From JBDNJM01 sp041687755 (GTDB lineage Bacteria; Planctomycetota; UBA1135; GCA-002686595): a stretch of DNA of 28,575 nucleotides. Location of the stretch: assembly GCA_041687755.1 (NCBI GenBank), contig JBDNJM010000050.1, forward strand, positions 1 to 28,575, written 5' to 3'. Below are positions 1 through 8,776 of the stretch, one piece after another (the first letter of the stretch is position 1; each line of letters starts with the position of its first letter). A program made the translations under genes and the position numbers. Under the pieces are notes generated by a model. The model saw only the letters and a list, made by a program, of their open reading frames with translations, did not search any database and was not told the origin of the DNA.

Positions 1-111
1 CTGCGGCAGCGCCGCAGATAGCCGCCAGGCCGGAGAAAACGTGCCTGGCACCGTATCCTTCCCCCCCTCCGCGGCCGTGGTTGAGGCCGCGTGGCCACGC
101 GCGGGCGCGAT
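1..111 (-). terminator. Structured 3' flank of the protease gene
   Basis: This stretch follows the minus-strand protease stop codon and holds three inverted repeats. CGCGTGGCCACGCG at 88-101 is a 14-bp palindrome about 10 nt past the stop. GTGCC-T-GGCAC lies near 40-50 and on the minus strand is followed by GTTTTC. CTGCGGC-AGC-GCCGCAG occupies 1-17. The first two could end transcription of the protease gene. None has a long U tract, so termination is inferred from position and symmetry only. Confidence 0.4.
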
Positions 112-2631
112 CTAGCGGACCGTCAGCTCCAGGCCGTTGGTCAGCGAGAACAGGCCGTTCGGCGCGCCGAAGTCGACGCCGAGGCCCTGCAGAAAGAACT
201 TCTGACCCGCGGTGACGAAGCCAGGAAGCGTGACCGGCAGGTTCACCGCTCCCGCGCCGTCGAGGGCGCCCGTGAAGAACGTGCCGCCGCTGGCGCCGAT
301 CAACACGTCGCAGCCCTCGAGCGGGCCGACCTGGAGCTGGCTCGAGAAGAACACGAACACCTGGCCGCCGGGTAGGCCGCCGCTCAACTCGAGGTCGACA
401 GCGCCACCGGCCGTCGGGTCGCCGGAGCCGCCGAGCGCCGCCGTGCTGCCCGAGCAGGGCGTCCCGTAGGGCGTGAAGCTGGTGAACCCGGTGACGCGCA
501 CGTCGTCGATGTTCCAGCCGCCGTAGGTCACCGAGCTGTCGGTGCCGCCCATGCGCCAGCCGAGCTGGACCGCAGACTCGCCGTCGGCCGTGCCCGAGAT
601 GTCCAAAGACATCGGGACCCAGGCCGCGTCCACGCTCGTGCCACCGTTCTGCCAAAGGACGTCGCGGGTGAGGCCGTCGTTGCTGACGAACACGTCGGCG
701 TTGTCGAACTGGCTGCTCTCGACGGCTAGCCAGCGCTGGAACTCGAGCGTCGCGCCAGTCAGGCCGCTCATGTCGAGCGCGGGCGTGAACAGGTCGCGGG
801 TCCCGAGGTTGTCGGTGTAGTCGCCGCTCAGATTGTAGCCCCAGACGTTCTGTCCGGTGAACCCGCTGCTGGGATCGTCAGTGTTGCCCTGGGGCACGCC
901 GAAGGCCCAGGCGCCCTGGCCGGTCCAGCCAGGATTGGTGTCGAGCGTGAACTCGAATGCGGTCGCGCGCCCGACCTCGAAGTTGTGGTTGAGTCCGCTG
1001 AGGACGCCGTTGCTCAGGTCCTCGACGATCAGCTCGCCCTGGTACAGGCCCGAGGGCAGCAGCCCGGCGGCAGCGCCGAGGGTCACGTCGAACTGCGCGG
1101 AGGCTCCGGCCGCAAGTGTGCCGGCCTGGGGAGCGGTACCGCCCGCGAGCAGCAGCCCGGGGTTGCCGGCGCCGAGGCGCGCCTCGTACTGGATCGGCGT
1201 GAGCGTCTTGTTCGTCAGGGTGTAGGGGACCGTCGCGTTCGTGAACGGCCCGAGGATCGGGCCCTCGTGGAGCGCTTCAACGCTCTTGACGATCGAGAGC
1301 CCGACGCCGAGCGAATCGACGCTGAGCGCGCCCGTGTTGCCCGGGTCGAGCCAGTCGCGCAGGCGGCTGGTGGCTGAGCCGCCGCCGTTCCAGCTGACGC
1401 TGAAGCGACCGTACCAGTCGGCCAGATCGTTGCCGCAGGCGGCGTAGCCGCCGTGCAGCTGGCCGATCACGCGCTGGTTCTGGTCGAACAGCGGCGAGCC
1501 GGAGGAGCCGGGCTCGGTTGTTCCGATGTCCCAGTCGAGCACGCGCACGTGGCTGCTGCCCGAACCCGGATCGCCCAGGTAGGCGGTGGTAGCCGTCGGC
1601 GCAAACTCGAAGCTGATGCGCTTCTCGTCGGTCTGGGGATGGTGGATTGCGATGGCGTTCGTTGCCTCGGCGCCGCTGCGGTCCCAGCCGGCGTAGGCGA
1701 CGTCCCAGGCGGGATCGGGATCGGAGTCGAGCTCGACGAGGGTGAAGTCGCTGGTCGAGTTGCTCGCGCGGAAGAAGGAGCCGGTCTGGAACTGGTTGAG
1801 CTGCCCGTCGGTAGCGCCGCCGCAGGTCGTTGTCTGGTAGTTCCAGAACACGACCAACGACGCCGCGTTGCCCGAGCTCACGCCGCAGTGGTTCGCGGTC
1901 ATGAAGTAGGGCTTCCGGTCGTTCGCGGTGTTGTTGACCATGTACCCGGTGCAGAAGGTTGAGCCACCGGTCGAGATCACGCCAACTGCAGCGATCTCCG
2001 ACTCCCAGCCGTTGCCCTCGGGGCAAACGACGTCGACGTTGCACGACCCCGAGACCGGAATTCCGCCGCCGCCGGGCAGCGTGATTCCGAACCCGCGGTA
2101 GCCGGAGCCGACCTGCCCGAGCTTGAGCGTGAAGTCCTCGAAGCGATCGGCGGGCAGGATCAGCTCCACGACAACTTCTTCACCCGCCAGCACCGGCGTC
2201 CAAAGCTCGCCGTGCTCCGCATTGTCCTGGTCAGTGAATGGACCGACCTGCCCGGCCGACGAGTTGAGGGTCAGCGTCGCGCCTTTCGGCAGCTCGAACT
2301 CGGAGAACCCGAGGTTGATCGAGAGCGCACCGGGCGCGGTGACCAGCAGCCGCCAGCGCAGTGTGTTGTCGTCAATGCTGTCCCACACCCCGGAGTCTTC
2401 CGGACGGTGGCTGACGGCGAACGGCACGGCGTAGCGCGGGGGCAACCCCAGCTGCTCGCGGCCGAGATCCTCGAAGAGCAGCGCGGGGATTTGGATCGCC
2501 GGCACGCTGGCGCGGGGGAGATCGGGGGACTTGGCGCTGGTCTGAGCATCGGGTGCTTGCGCGAGCGCGGCGGCGGCGAGCCCGGTGAAGGCCAGTGCGA
2601 GGAGCGGGGTGCGCGGTGAGAGTGCGGTCAT
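112..2631 (-). CDS. Secreted lysyl-endopeptidase-like serine protease (S1 family) with jelly-roll and C-terminal module
   Basis: An exported 839-residue serine protease that probably acts on extracellular protein. Residues 1-25 form a Sec signal peptide ending ALAQA. Residues about 195-430 match the Achromobacter lysyl endopeptidase type of the chymotrypsin fold. The triad is His248 in TANHCG, Asp295 in SDFTLVEL and Ser377 in EPGSSGSP, followed by GQLHGG, as in that family. Paired cysteines (CNVDVVC, CTGY, NHCG, CGG, CGN) fit its disulfide-rich core. Residues about 445-555 look like an Ig-type spacer. Residues about 560-722 are a MAM/jelly-roll-type domain (WAFGVPQG, GWNIDDV). The last ~115 residues are the beta-rich tail also seen in neighbouring secreted proteins. 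The ATG at 2631 leads straight into the signal peptide. No Shine-Dalgarno is visible; the leader is C-rich. Lysine specificity is inferred from the family and is not proven. Confidence 0.9.
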   Translation of the reverse strand: MTALSPRTPLLALAFTGLAAAALAQAPDAQTSAKSPDLPRASVPAIQIPALLFEDLGREQLGLPPRYAVPFAVSHRPEDSGVWDSIDDNTLRWRLLVTAPGALSINLGFSEFELPKGATLTLNSSAGQVGPFTDQDNAEHGELWTPVLAGEEVVVELILPADRFEDFTLKLGQVGSGYRGFGITLPGGGGIPVSGSCNVDVVCPEGNGWESEIAAVGVISTGGSTFCTGYMVNNTANDRKPYFMTANHCGVSSGNAASLVVFWNYQTTTCGGATDGQLNQFQTGSFFRASNSTSDFTLVELDSDPDPAWDVAYAGWDRSGAEATNAIAIHHPQTDEKRISFEFAPTATTAYLGDPGSGSSHVRVLDWDIGTTEPGSSGSPLFDQNQRVIGQLHGGYAACGNDLADWYGRFSVSWNGGGSATSRLRDWLDPGNTGALSVDSLGVGLSIVKSVEALHEGPILGPFTNATVPYTLTNKTLTPIQYEARLGAGNPGLLLAGGTAPQAGTLAAGASAQFDVTLGAAAGLLPSGLYQGELIVEDLSNGVLSGLNHNFEVGRATAFEFTLDTNPGWTGQGAWAFGVPQGNTDDPSSGFTGQNVWGYNLSGDYTDNLGTRDLFTPALDMSGLTGATLEFQRWLAVESSQFDNADVFVSNDGLTRDVLWQNGGTSVDAAWVPMSLDISGTADGESAVQLGWRMGGTDSSVTYGGWNIDDVRVTGFTSFTPYGTPCSGSTAALGGSGDPTAGGAVDLELSGGLPGGQVFVFFSSQLQVGPLEGCDVLIGASGGTFFTGALDGAGAVNLPVTLPGFVTAGQKFFLQGLGVDFGAPNGLFSLTNGLELTVR

Positions 2632-2637
2632 GGGGGG

Positions 2638-2659
2638 GCAGTAGGCGGGCAGTAGGCGG
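2638..2659. repeat. Tandem 11-bp duplication in the protease leader
   Basis: GCAGTAGGCGG occurs twice head to tail, immediately upstream of the protease start codon. On the coding strand the leader reads as two CCGCCTACTGC units followed by a C run and ATG. There is no Shine-Dalgarno, so the repeat occupies the ribosome-landing region. It could be a slippage product without function. Confidence 0.6.
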
Positions 2660-3061
2660 GGGAGAAGCGGTCGGGAGGGCCGCTGGAGGACTGGTGGGGG
2701 CGGACCGCTGCGACGCTCGCTCGGAGTGACTAGGGGGCCCTCGCCCTATCAGACCAGGCTCACCGCTCGGGCGACTCTCGGCCGCACCGCTCTCCGAAAT
2801 CCGGGTCGGTACGCACTCTGGTGTCCCGAGGGGCAGGGGCGGACTCGTTCCTCCAGGCCCGGGCCGACGGAAGAGCCGAAGCGGGAGGCTCAGTTTTCCC
2901 CGCCCAGACGCGAGCTGGCTTGCGCCATCTGTCCGCGTGCGCTGAGCGAACGGCACCACCGTTCGCCTCGGCCACCGGCCCTCGCAGTGGCTATCGGCGG
3001 CGGAGCCAAACGGTCGCACCTCGTCCCGTCAGCGGCGTTCGAGCCGGCTCCAGCGGCCCGA

Positions 3062-3106
3062 CCCTGCGAGTCGTTGCGCCCTCTCTACCGCGGGGAGGCC
3101 GCAGGG
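3062..3106 (-). terminator. Hairpin downstream of the propeller-like gene
   Basis: CCCTGCG at 3062-3068 pairs with CGCAGGG at 3100-3106, with a short CCTC/GAGG stem nested in the loop. It begins about 20 nt beyond the minus-strand stop at 3126, the right place for a terminator. There is no U tract. Confidence 0.3.
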
Positions 3107-3125
3107 ATCGCCGGCCCCTTCAGCG

Positions 3126-5306
3126 TCAATCGACGAAGACCTCGATCGGTGTGCGCAGGGTCACGCCGAGTTCCGGGCATGCGGCCGCCCCGGTGCTCGC
3201 GGTCAGCCACTGCAGGAAGTAGGTCCGGCCGGCAGCAGCGGCCGGGATCCCAAGCGTCAGCGACGTGCTCGTGCCGAAGACCGACGGGGGCGCGACGAGC
3301 ACCGGCCCACTCGTCGGGTCCGGTACGATCAGGCACGAGCCGCAGGGCAGGTCGAGCCGGTTGGCTGAAATCAGCAGCAGATTCGCAGCGGTTCCAGCGT
3401 CGCTCTTGAGGGCCACCCTGAAGTTGGTGTTGCCTCCGTACGCGCCGTAGGCCGAGGTCGCAAAGTCTCCGCAGGCGCCATCGAGCAGCGGCGTGATCGA
3501 GCCGGTCTTAGGGCGCCATTCCCGCAGTCCAATGTCGAGGGAGGGGAAGGTCAGGTCGGCGACCGTAAAACTTGTCAGGCAACTTGAGCCGCTCGGCCAG
3601 CGTGAAGCGAGGGCCGGGTCGTATTCGAGGCTTCCGACTGACCCAGCGGCCGCGAAGGGGTCGATCACGGAGAGCGCTAGAGGGTCGACGCCGCCGAGGT
3701 AGACGCGGGCCGGCGGACCGAACAGGCCGGTGGTGCCGACTTCTGCGGCAACGGCGAGGCTTGTGCCATTAAAGGCTACGGCCGGGTCTTGCTCCGAGAC
3801 GTTCGGATCGCCGAGCAGTACGGTCTCAGTCCCGAGGATCGTGCCGAAGACAGTCGCGGACAGCGGGATGCCCACCACGTCGAATAGGCCTGGAGAGAAG
3901 GGCTGTTCGCGCGCGAAGATCAACGCAAAGCGGTCGAAGTCGATCATCGCGACGGCGGGCTCGATCTCCTCGGGCCCGATAGCACCTGCGATCTGGAGCT
4001 CACTCTGGGGGGTCGTGCCGGTCCCGGTCACCAGCCGTGCGAACAAGTCGTGGTCGCCCGGGGCGGGCGTCGAGAAGAAGCGTTCCCAGACGACCAACCA
4101 GTACCCGCTCTCCTCCGAGGCCTGCTGAGAGACGCGCGGGCGGAAGTCCTGGAACGCCCCGCTGATCGTGAAGGACACGGCGCCCGCGACGGGCACAACA
4201 GAGGCGGCCCCGCTGGATGCGACTTCGACCAGCGCACCGAAGATTTCACCGGTCGGACCGCGGAATGCAGCGAGCCAACGGCCATCAGCGTTCGGCCCCG
4301 AGAGGTCCGCGTCGTAGGCGATCCCGGAGCCGACGTCGAGCGTTGCGACGGAGGGGCTAACGGCGCCGTTCGAGGCCTGGATGCCGGTGACCTCAAGCCA
4401 CTCGGAGAACCCGTCGAAGCGTTCCCACACAACTCCGTAGACGCCCAGGTCCCCGTCGGCCGAGACGCGCGCCCCGGTCGTGACGGGCATGATCGTCGAG
4501 TCGAGCAGGATCGGGCCGCCGACCGAACCCCCGTCCGAGTCGAGCCGTTGGGCATAGGTGTCGGTGTCGCCCACGGAGTAGTCGATGCGGTAGACCGCTA
4601 GGTACTCGTCCTCGGTGGCGCAGTACGCAAGATCGCTGTGCCCCTGCATGGAGTCTGTCTTGATCGAGTTGAACGATCCGATCAGAGGATCTAGCACCAG
4701 CGGCCATGCCGCCGCATCCACAAAGTCGCTAGGCAGCCGCAGCTCGAGCTGGCCGTCGACGAATCGGGAGCTTCCGAGAACCTCTCGGCCGGCAGAGTCG
4801 AGGCCCTTCACTTCTCCGAGGGTCACGCCACCGAACTCGCCGGCTCGCCACAGGTCCGCAGAGTTGGAATCACGCTGCAGCCCGACCGCGTCCAACGAGA
4901 ACCTCGCGACGAGGTCTCCGGTGCCCGCCAGCGGTTCCGCGAGAACGACGGAGTGTTTTGCACCCTGGGTCGTCAACTCGACCGACTCGGTCAGGCCCGG
5001 ACGGTGCTCCAGCGTGAGCTGCCGCCCATCGACCTCGATCAAACGTGAGCCATCGCCGACCTCGAGCGTCGCCGTGCCGCGCCCAATGGACAGCAGCTCG
5101 AGCGTCCAGGTGGCGCTGGGAGCCTCGCGTCCGAGTCGCGGAGTGAAGCGCAGGCGACCGTCTAGCTCGGACCACTCGATCCGGTAGTCGGGACCCACGC
5201 CAGCGGCTCCGGCATCGGTTCGTACCGTGGCGAGGAGTTGGCTCTCTTGGGGTACCAGCTGGAGAGCCGGAGACAGAAGGAGGGGCAGTTGGGCCAGAAA
5301 TAGCAT
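3126..5306 (-). CDS. Secreted beta-propeller-like protein, paralogue of 8777-10945
   Basis: A 726-residue exported protein of unknown function. The N terminus (MLFLAQLPLLLSPALQLVPQ) is a signal peptide. Next comes a beta-rich region with the blocks TDAGAAGVGPDYR and WPLVLDPLIG. A long middle part (about 215-590) carries recurrent patterns such as YLAVYRIDY...DTYAQRLDSDG and WLVVWERF, typical of secreted propeller-like repeats. The last ~120 residues contain the CGSC pair in RLDLPCGSCLIVP, end with GRTYFLQWL, and close on VFVD. It aligns end to end with the 722-residue protein at 8777-10945, so the two arose by duplication. No catalytic motif is visible; binding or surface display is a guess. 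The ATG was chosen because it opens the signal peptide. Confidence 0.8.
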   Translation of the reverse strand: MLFLAQLPLLLSPALQLVPQESQLLATVRTDAGAAGVGPDYRIEWSELDGRLRFTPRLGREAPSATWTLELLSIGRGTATLEVGDGSRLIEVDGRQLTLEHRPGLTESVELTTQGAKHSVVLAEPLAGTGDLVARFSLDAVGLQRDSNSADLWRAGEFGGVTLGEVKGLDSAGREVLGSSRFVDGQLELRLPSDFVDAAAWPLVLDPLIGSFNSIKTDSMQGHSDLAYCATEDEYLAVYRIDYSVGDTDTYAQRLDSDGGSVGGPILLDSTIMPVTTGARVSADGDLGVYGVVWERFDGFSEWLEVTGIQASNGAVSPSVATLDVGSGIAYDADLSGPNADGRWLAAFRGPTGEIFGALVEVASSGAASVVPVAGAVSFTISGAFQDFRPRVSQQASEESGYWLVVWERFFSTPAPGDHDLFARLVTGTGTTPQSELQIAGAIGPEEIEPAVAMIDFDRFALIFAREQPFSPGLFDVVGIPLSATVFGTILGTETVLLGDPNVSEQDPAVAFNGTSLAVAAEVGTTGLFGPPARVYLGGVDPLALSVIDPFAAAGSVGSLEYDPALASRWPSGSSCLTSFTVADLTFPSLDIGLREWRPKTGSITPLLDGACGDFATSAYGAYGGNTNFRVALKSDAGTAANLLLISANRLDLPCGSCLIVPDPTSGPVLVAPPSVFGTSTSLTLGIPAAAAGRTYFLQWLTASTGAAACPELGVTLRTPIEVFVD

Positions 5307-5435
5307 GTCTCGGGGGTGACGGGGGAGGTCTGACCGGAAGCTGTGGACGGTGAGCTGAGAGGGAACGCGACGTATCCTTGGTGTTGATCATCACACCGTG
5401 ACCCAAGCCCACACGACGGGGGAAGGACACGCCGC

Positions 5436-6685
5436 ATGAAGTAGCCTACCGCCCCGATCGCATCCCAGCCAGTCGCCCCGACCCCGAGCTCTTTGCAGCA
5501 GATCCTCAAGGACAGTGCCAGGAGGATTCTGGCCCCAGGCCCTCCAGGCCGAGGTCGCCGAGTACATCGACGCCCATGCCGATCAGCTGGACGAGGACGG
5601 GCGACGGCTCGTCGTCCGCAACGGTACCTGTCCCGAGCGCACGATCCAGACCGGCCTGGGCAGCATCCCGGTCGTTCGACCTCGTATGGACGACCGGCGG
5701 CTGGACGAGGACGGGGGGCCGAATTCAATTCACGAGCAAGATCCTGCCCCCGTACCTGCGTCGCTCGAAGACGATCGAGGAACTGATCCCATGGCTATAC
5801 CTGCGCGGGATCTCGACCGGTGACTTCGGCGAGGCGCTGAGCGGCCTCCTGGGTGAGGGAGCTCCTGGACTCTCGGCCTAGACCGTCGTGCGCCTGAAGC
5901 AGGCGTGGGCGGAGGATCATCAGGCCCAGAGCAAGCGTGACCTCGAGGGCAGGCACTACGTCTACCTCTGGGCGGACGGGATCCACTCGAACGTGCGGCT
6001 GACCGACGAACGCGCCTGCATGCTGGTGATCATGGGAGCGACCGCCGACGGCACGAAGGAGCTCGTCGCGGTCCACGACGGCGAACGCGAGAGCGAACAG
6101 TCCTGCACCGAGGTCCCTGCCAACCTCAAGTCGCATGGGCTGAGCATCCCGCCCAAGCTGGCCATCGCGGACGGAGCGCTCGGCTTCTGGAAGGCCGTCG
6201 CCAAGGTCTGGCCGACGACCGCGGGGCAGCGCTGCTGGGTGCACAAGACGGCCAACGTCTTGAACCAAATGCCGAAGTCGATCCACCTCAAGGTCAAGGC
6301 CGCACTCACCGAGGTTTGGAACGCCGAAACCCAGGAAGACGCGGAGTAAGCCATCGCAGTCTTTGAGTCTAGCTACAGCGCGAAGTCTCCCAAGGCTGTC
6401 CAGTGCTTGCTCAAGAACCGCGAAGCCGTGCTCGCCTTCTACGCCTTCCCTGCCGAACACTGGCGCCATCTTCGGACCACCAACCCCATCGAGTTCACCT
6501 TCGCCACGGTCAGGCTCCGAACCAGCCGGACCAAGGGAGCCGGGTCACGAGCGGCCTGCCTCGCCATGACCTACAAGCTCGCCAAGTCTGCCGAGAAGAC
6601 CTGGCGCAAGCTGGACGGCAGCAAACACCTCGGTGACGTCATCCGAGGAGTCCAATTCAAGGACGGCATCAGGGTCGCCGCGTGA
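5436..6685 (+). pseudogene. Decayed IS256 (Mutator) family transposase
   Basis: Joining three frames gives a nearly full-length IS256-family DDE transposase of about 415 codons. Recognisable blocks in order are LQQILKDSARRILA, DEDGRRLVVRNG, ILPPYLRRSKTIEEL, YLWADGIHSNVRL, LAIADGALGFWKAV, QRCWVHKTANVLN, FPAEHWRHLRTTNPIE and TFATVRLRT. The catalytic Asp (5975-5977), Asp (6170-6172) and Glu (6491-6493) codons survive. The gene is broken by one extra C in the run at 5533-5536, one extra G in the run at 5713-5718, and in-frame stops at 5442-5444, 5879-5881 and 6347-6349. The start codon is uncertain because the ATG at 5436 is followed two codons later by TAG. It lies opposite to its neighbours, between two paralogous secreted-protein genes. 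I found no convincing terminal inverted repeat. Confidence 0.9.
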
Positions 6686-6741
6686 CCTCACCAGATTTTC
6701 CGTTCACCGCTCTTGGCAATACTTCGTGACGGGGTCGGGAG

Positions 6742-6772
6742 GCGTGAAAGGACAATGTCAGTCCTTCCACGC
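6742..6772. repeat. 12-bp inverted repeat after the transposase remnant
   Basis: GCGTGAAAGGAC and GTCCTTCCACGC flank the 7-base loop AATGTCA, with one mismatch. The element begins 57 bp past the transposase stop. It may be a terminator or part of the right end of the degraded insertion sequence. An 8-base piece, GGAAGGAC, also occurs just left of the transposase start (5421-5428) in the inverted orientation, too little to call a terminal repeat. Confidence 0.5.
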
Positions 6773-6896
6773 ACCTCGCCCCTGGGACTGTCACGGAATC
6801 CATGGTTCCGGGGCCCGACGGCCAAGCTCCGAGTTCGGCCCAGGCAGCGGAGCAGGGCTGCGCGGGCGCCAACCCCACCACAGGAGACCATCCTCC

Positions 6897-6915
6897 GCGT
6901 TGGCGGAGCCAGCGC
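6897..6915 (-). terminator. GC-rich hairpin after the membrane-anchored protein gene
   Basis: On the minus strand GCGCTGGC-TCC-GCCAACGC forms an 8-bp stem with one G-T type pair, 27 nt beyond the stop codon of the gene ending at 6942. No U tract follows. It is a plausible terminator, by position only. Confidence 0.35.
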
Positions 6916-6941
6916 CTGAGGCCGGTTCGGCGACCCGCGCT

Positions 6942-8042
6942 CTAACGGTCGTGCAGCCGCTCGTTGGCCTCGGCCTCGGCTTGCGCCGCATCGATCACCC
7001 AGACTCGCCGTGGGTCGCCGTCTCGGGTGAAGTCGATGGAGAACTCTCCTTCGATCCACGTCGAGGTCTCCTCGCCTGTCGTGTAGTCCTCATAGATCAG
7101 CTTGGCCAACTGCACGTTCAGCGTGTAGTAGTCCGGCAGCAGGCCCGGCAGGTTCAGGTCCATGATCGGACCGACTCCGCCCGCGGCACGCACGGCGTCG
7201 AGCCGCTCTCGGAGATCAAGGAAGAACTCGGGACCGGGCTCTGCGTGCGCGGCCTCTTCCAGGCCGATGACGCCGAGCAACTCTCGTTGCGAGAGACGCG
7301 CCTCGACCTGAGCGATATCGACGGACCGCAGCTGTCCGTACGCCACGGTGAGCCCATCGGTGGACCGTTTGAGCGTGTAGTCGTACCAGTTCTCCGATCC
7401 GTCCTCCGGAACTTGGAAAAGCTCCGAACCGGATTCGATGCGGATGGCGACCGTGCCGACAAGCGCCGAGTCCAAGACGTAGAGGTCTCGCACGATCGAC
7501 GAGCCCCGCTCGAAGCTGAATTCGTCGAGCAGCACGCTGGTCATCCAAGATCCGCCCTCCGCCCCGAGCCAGGCTTGAAGCAAGCCACTGCCGTCGACCG
7601 TGACCGAGAAGGCCCCATCCTTGTCGGTGAAAACGGTGGCCCCCGGGCCTCCGTCAGGTTCAAAACTCAGCTGTCGATACGGCACGGGTAACCCCGAGTG
7701 ATCGAACAGGTGTCCCTCGACCGTCGAGTCCGGTGCGTCGAGTTTGCTCGGTTCGTCGGCCAGGCCAGGACTCTCACCGCCAGACGTCCTGCGTGGTGCC
7801 GAGGGCTCCAGGACATCCCCCAGCGGCTCGGCCTTGAGGCTGAGCCGCTGGGAGGCGATGGTCCGCGACTCTGCCGACGCTGCGGGTTCACCGGAGGACG
7901 CTCGATCCAGGAAGTGGCCGAGGAGCAAGAGCAAGCTCATGACTCCAACCAAGAAGACTAGCCACCCTCCAGCTCGTCCCCAGCCTCCATGCGAATCAGC
8001 AGGTTTCACAGATCTTGGCGGTGCAGGTGGTCTTCCACGCAT
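6942..8042 (-). CDS. Membrane-anchored protein with a carboxypeptidase-regulatory-like beta domain
   Basis: About 366 residues, function unknown. A short basic N terminus precedes one strong transmembrane segment (GWLVFLVGVMSLLLLLGHFL), which suggests a bitopic protein with a large domain outside. A low-complexity Ser/Pro/Glu linker follows. Then comes a stretch beginning STVEGHLFDHSGLPVPYRQL with FTDKDGAFSVTV, the pattern of carboxypeptidase regulatory-like (CarboxypepD_reg) domains. The C-terminal half is acidic with no recognised motif. The frame stays open upstream. ATG at 8042 is chosen here; TTG at 8057 and GTG at 8009 are alternatives, and none has a good Shine-Dalgarno. With the ATG the gene overlaps the end of the preceding gene by 47 bp, suggesting translational coupling and a shared job. 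The GTG start would cut the overlap to 14 bp. Confidence 0.7.
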   Translation of the reverse strand: MRGRPPAPPRSVKPADSHGGWGRAGGWLVFLVGVMSLLLLLGHFLDRASSGEPAASAESRTIASQRLSLKAEPLGDVLEPSAPRRTSGGESPGLADEPSKLDAPDSTVEGHLFDHSGLPVPYRQLSFEPDGGPGATVFTDKDGAFSVTVDGSGLLQAWLGAEGGSWMTSVLLDEFSFERGSSIVRDLYVLDSALVGTVAIRIESGSELFQVPEDGSENWYDYTLKRSTDGLTVAYGQLRSVDIAQVEARLSQRELLGVIGLEEAAHAEPGPEFFLDLRERLDAVRAAGGVGPIMDLNLPGLLPDYYTLNVQLAKLIYEDYTTGEETSTWIEGEFSIDFTRDGDPRRVWVIDAAQAEAEANERLHDR

Positions 8043-8583
8043 AGGTCCATTTCTCAACGGAGGTCGATCCGTTCACTTCGCCCTCATCGTTCTTCGTGTA
8101 CTTGCTCACTCGAATCTTGTACCGGTAGAACCACTGAGCGTACAGCTCGATGCACTCGTTTGGATCGAGCACTTCGCCCTCTGAAGTCGTGAGGCCCTTA
8201 CCCAGGTGGTTCTCGATGACCACCGTGATCGACGAGCCATCCGTAGTCTGGCTCTCCTTGGGAACATGCTCATCCGGTTGTCCAAGCCAAGGACCTTGTC
8301 CAGGGTCGTACTCGCGAGCCTGCGAGATGCCCCCGGGCTTGACGTTGCCCTCCTTGTCCTTGGCGTCGACCCACTCAGACGACGGGATCGTGTTGGTCGG
8401 AAGCGTCGGACGGTGAAACTCGAACTCCTTCGATCCGCCGTTGGGTGACTCCCACGGCACACAGTCGTCGTCGGAGCAGGTACCGGCTTCGCCGGTCGGA
8501 GCGTTCGCGGGCATGGTTGCCAGGAAGAGGGGGGCGGCGGTGATCGCCAATAGGTTTCCGATGAACTCGAAAGTCATGAACAT
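7996..8583 (-). CDS. Small secreted cysteine-containing protein, unknown function
   Basis: A 195-residue protein I do not recognise. The N terminus is hydrophobic (FIGNLLAITAAPLFLATMPANA) and looks like a signal peptide cut near residue 28. A second ATG two codons in (8577) is an equally good start. The mature part is hydrophilic with cysteines in pairs (GTCSDDDC near the N terminus; TTCTAKICETC at the very end), consistent with disulfide bonding after export. It has a PWLGQPDEHVP block and a C-terminal stretch rich in Lys, Tyr and Trp (FYRYKIRVSKYTK, WTYAWK). It overlaps the next gene, a membrane-anchored protein, so the pair may form one surface unit. Confidence 0.6.
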   Translation of the reverse strand: MFMTFEFIGNLLAITAAPLFLATMPANAPTGEAGTCSDDDCVPWESPNGGSKEFEFHRPTLPTNTIPSSEWVDAKDKEGNVKPGGISQAREYDPGQGPWLGQPDEHVPKESQTTDGSSITVVIENHLGKGLTTSEGEVLDPNECIELYAQWFYRYKIRVSKYTKNDEGEVNGSTSVEKWTYAWKTTCTAKICETC

Positions 8584-8776
8584 GCTTCTCGCAGAGGGGT
8601 TCTCGGCGCGCCTCCCGAGTTGGGCGCGAGCCGCCTCGTGGGCGGCCCGCGGCTCCCGTCCTCGACGAGAGCATGCGCTACACCCGGAAGGACCGCAGAG
8701 GTTGGGCGAGGTTTCGCGCGGGTCCGAGGATTTCGTTGCGAAGCACTTGGGCGGGTAGGGGCCTGCCCGGGCTCAA

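Larger units (their letters stand above)
2632..3125. other. 494-bp intergenic region between two secreted-protein genes
   Basis: I see no credible gene here; open frames in it are Arg/Pro/Ser-rich, as expected of non-coding high-GC DNA. It holds the leader duplication at 2638-2659, a terminator-like hairpin at 3062-3106, and a clean stem-loop at 2946-2966 (GCGAACGG, loop CACCA, CCGTTCGC). The protease promoter should lie here on the minus strand, but I cannot identify a convincing -35/-10 pair. Confidence 0.55.
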
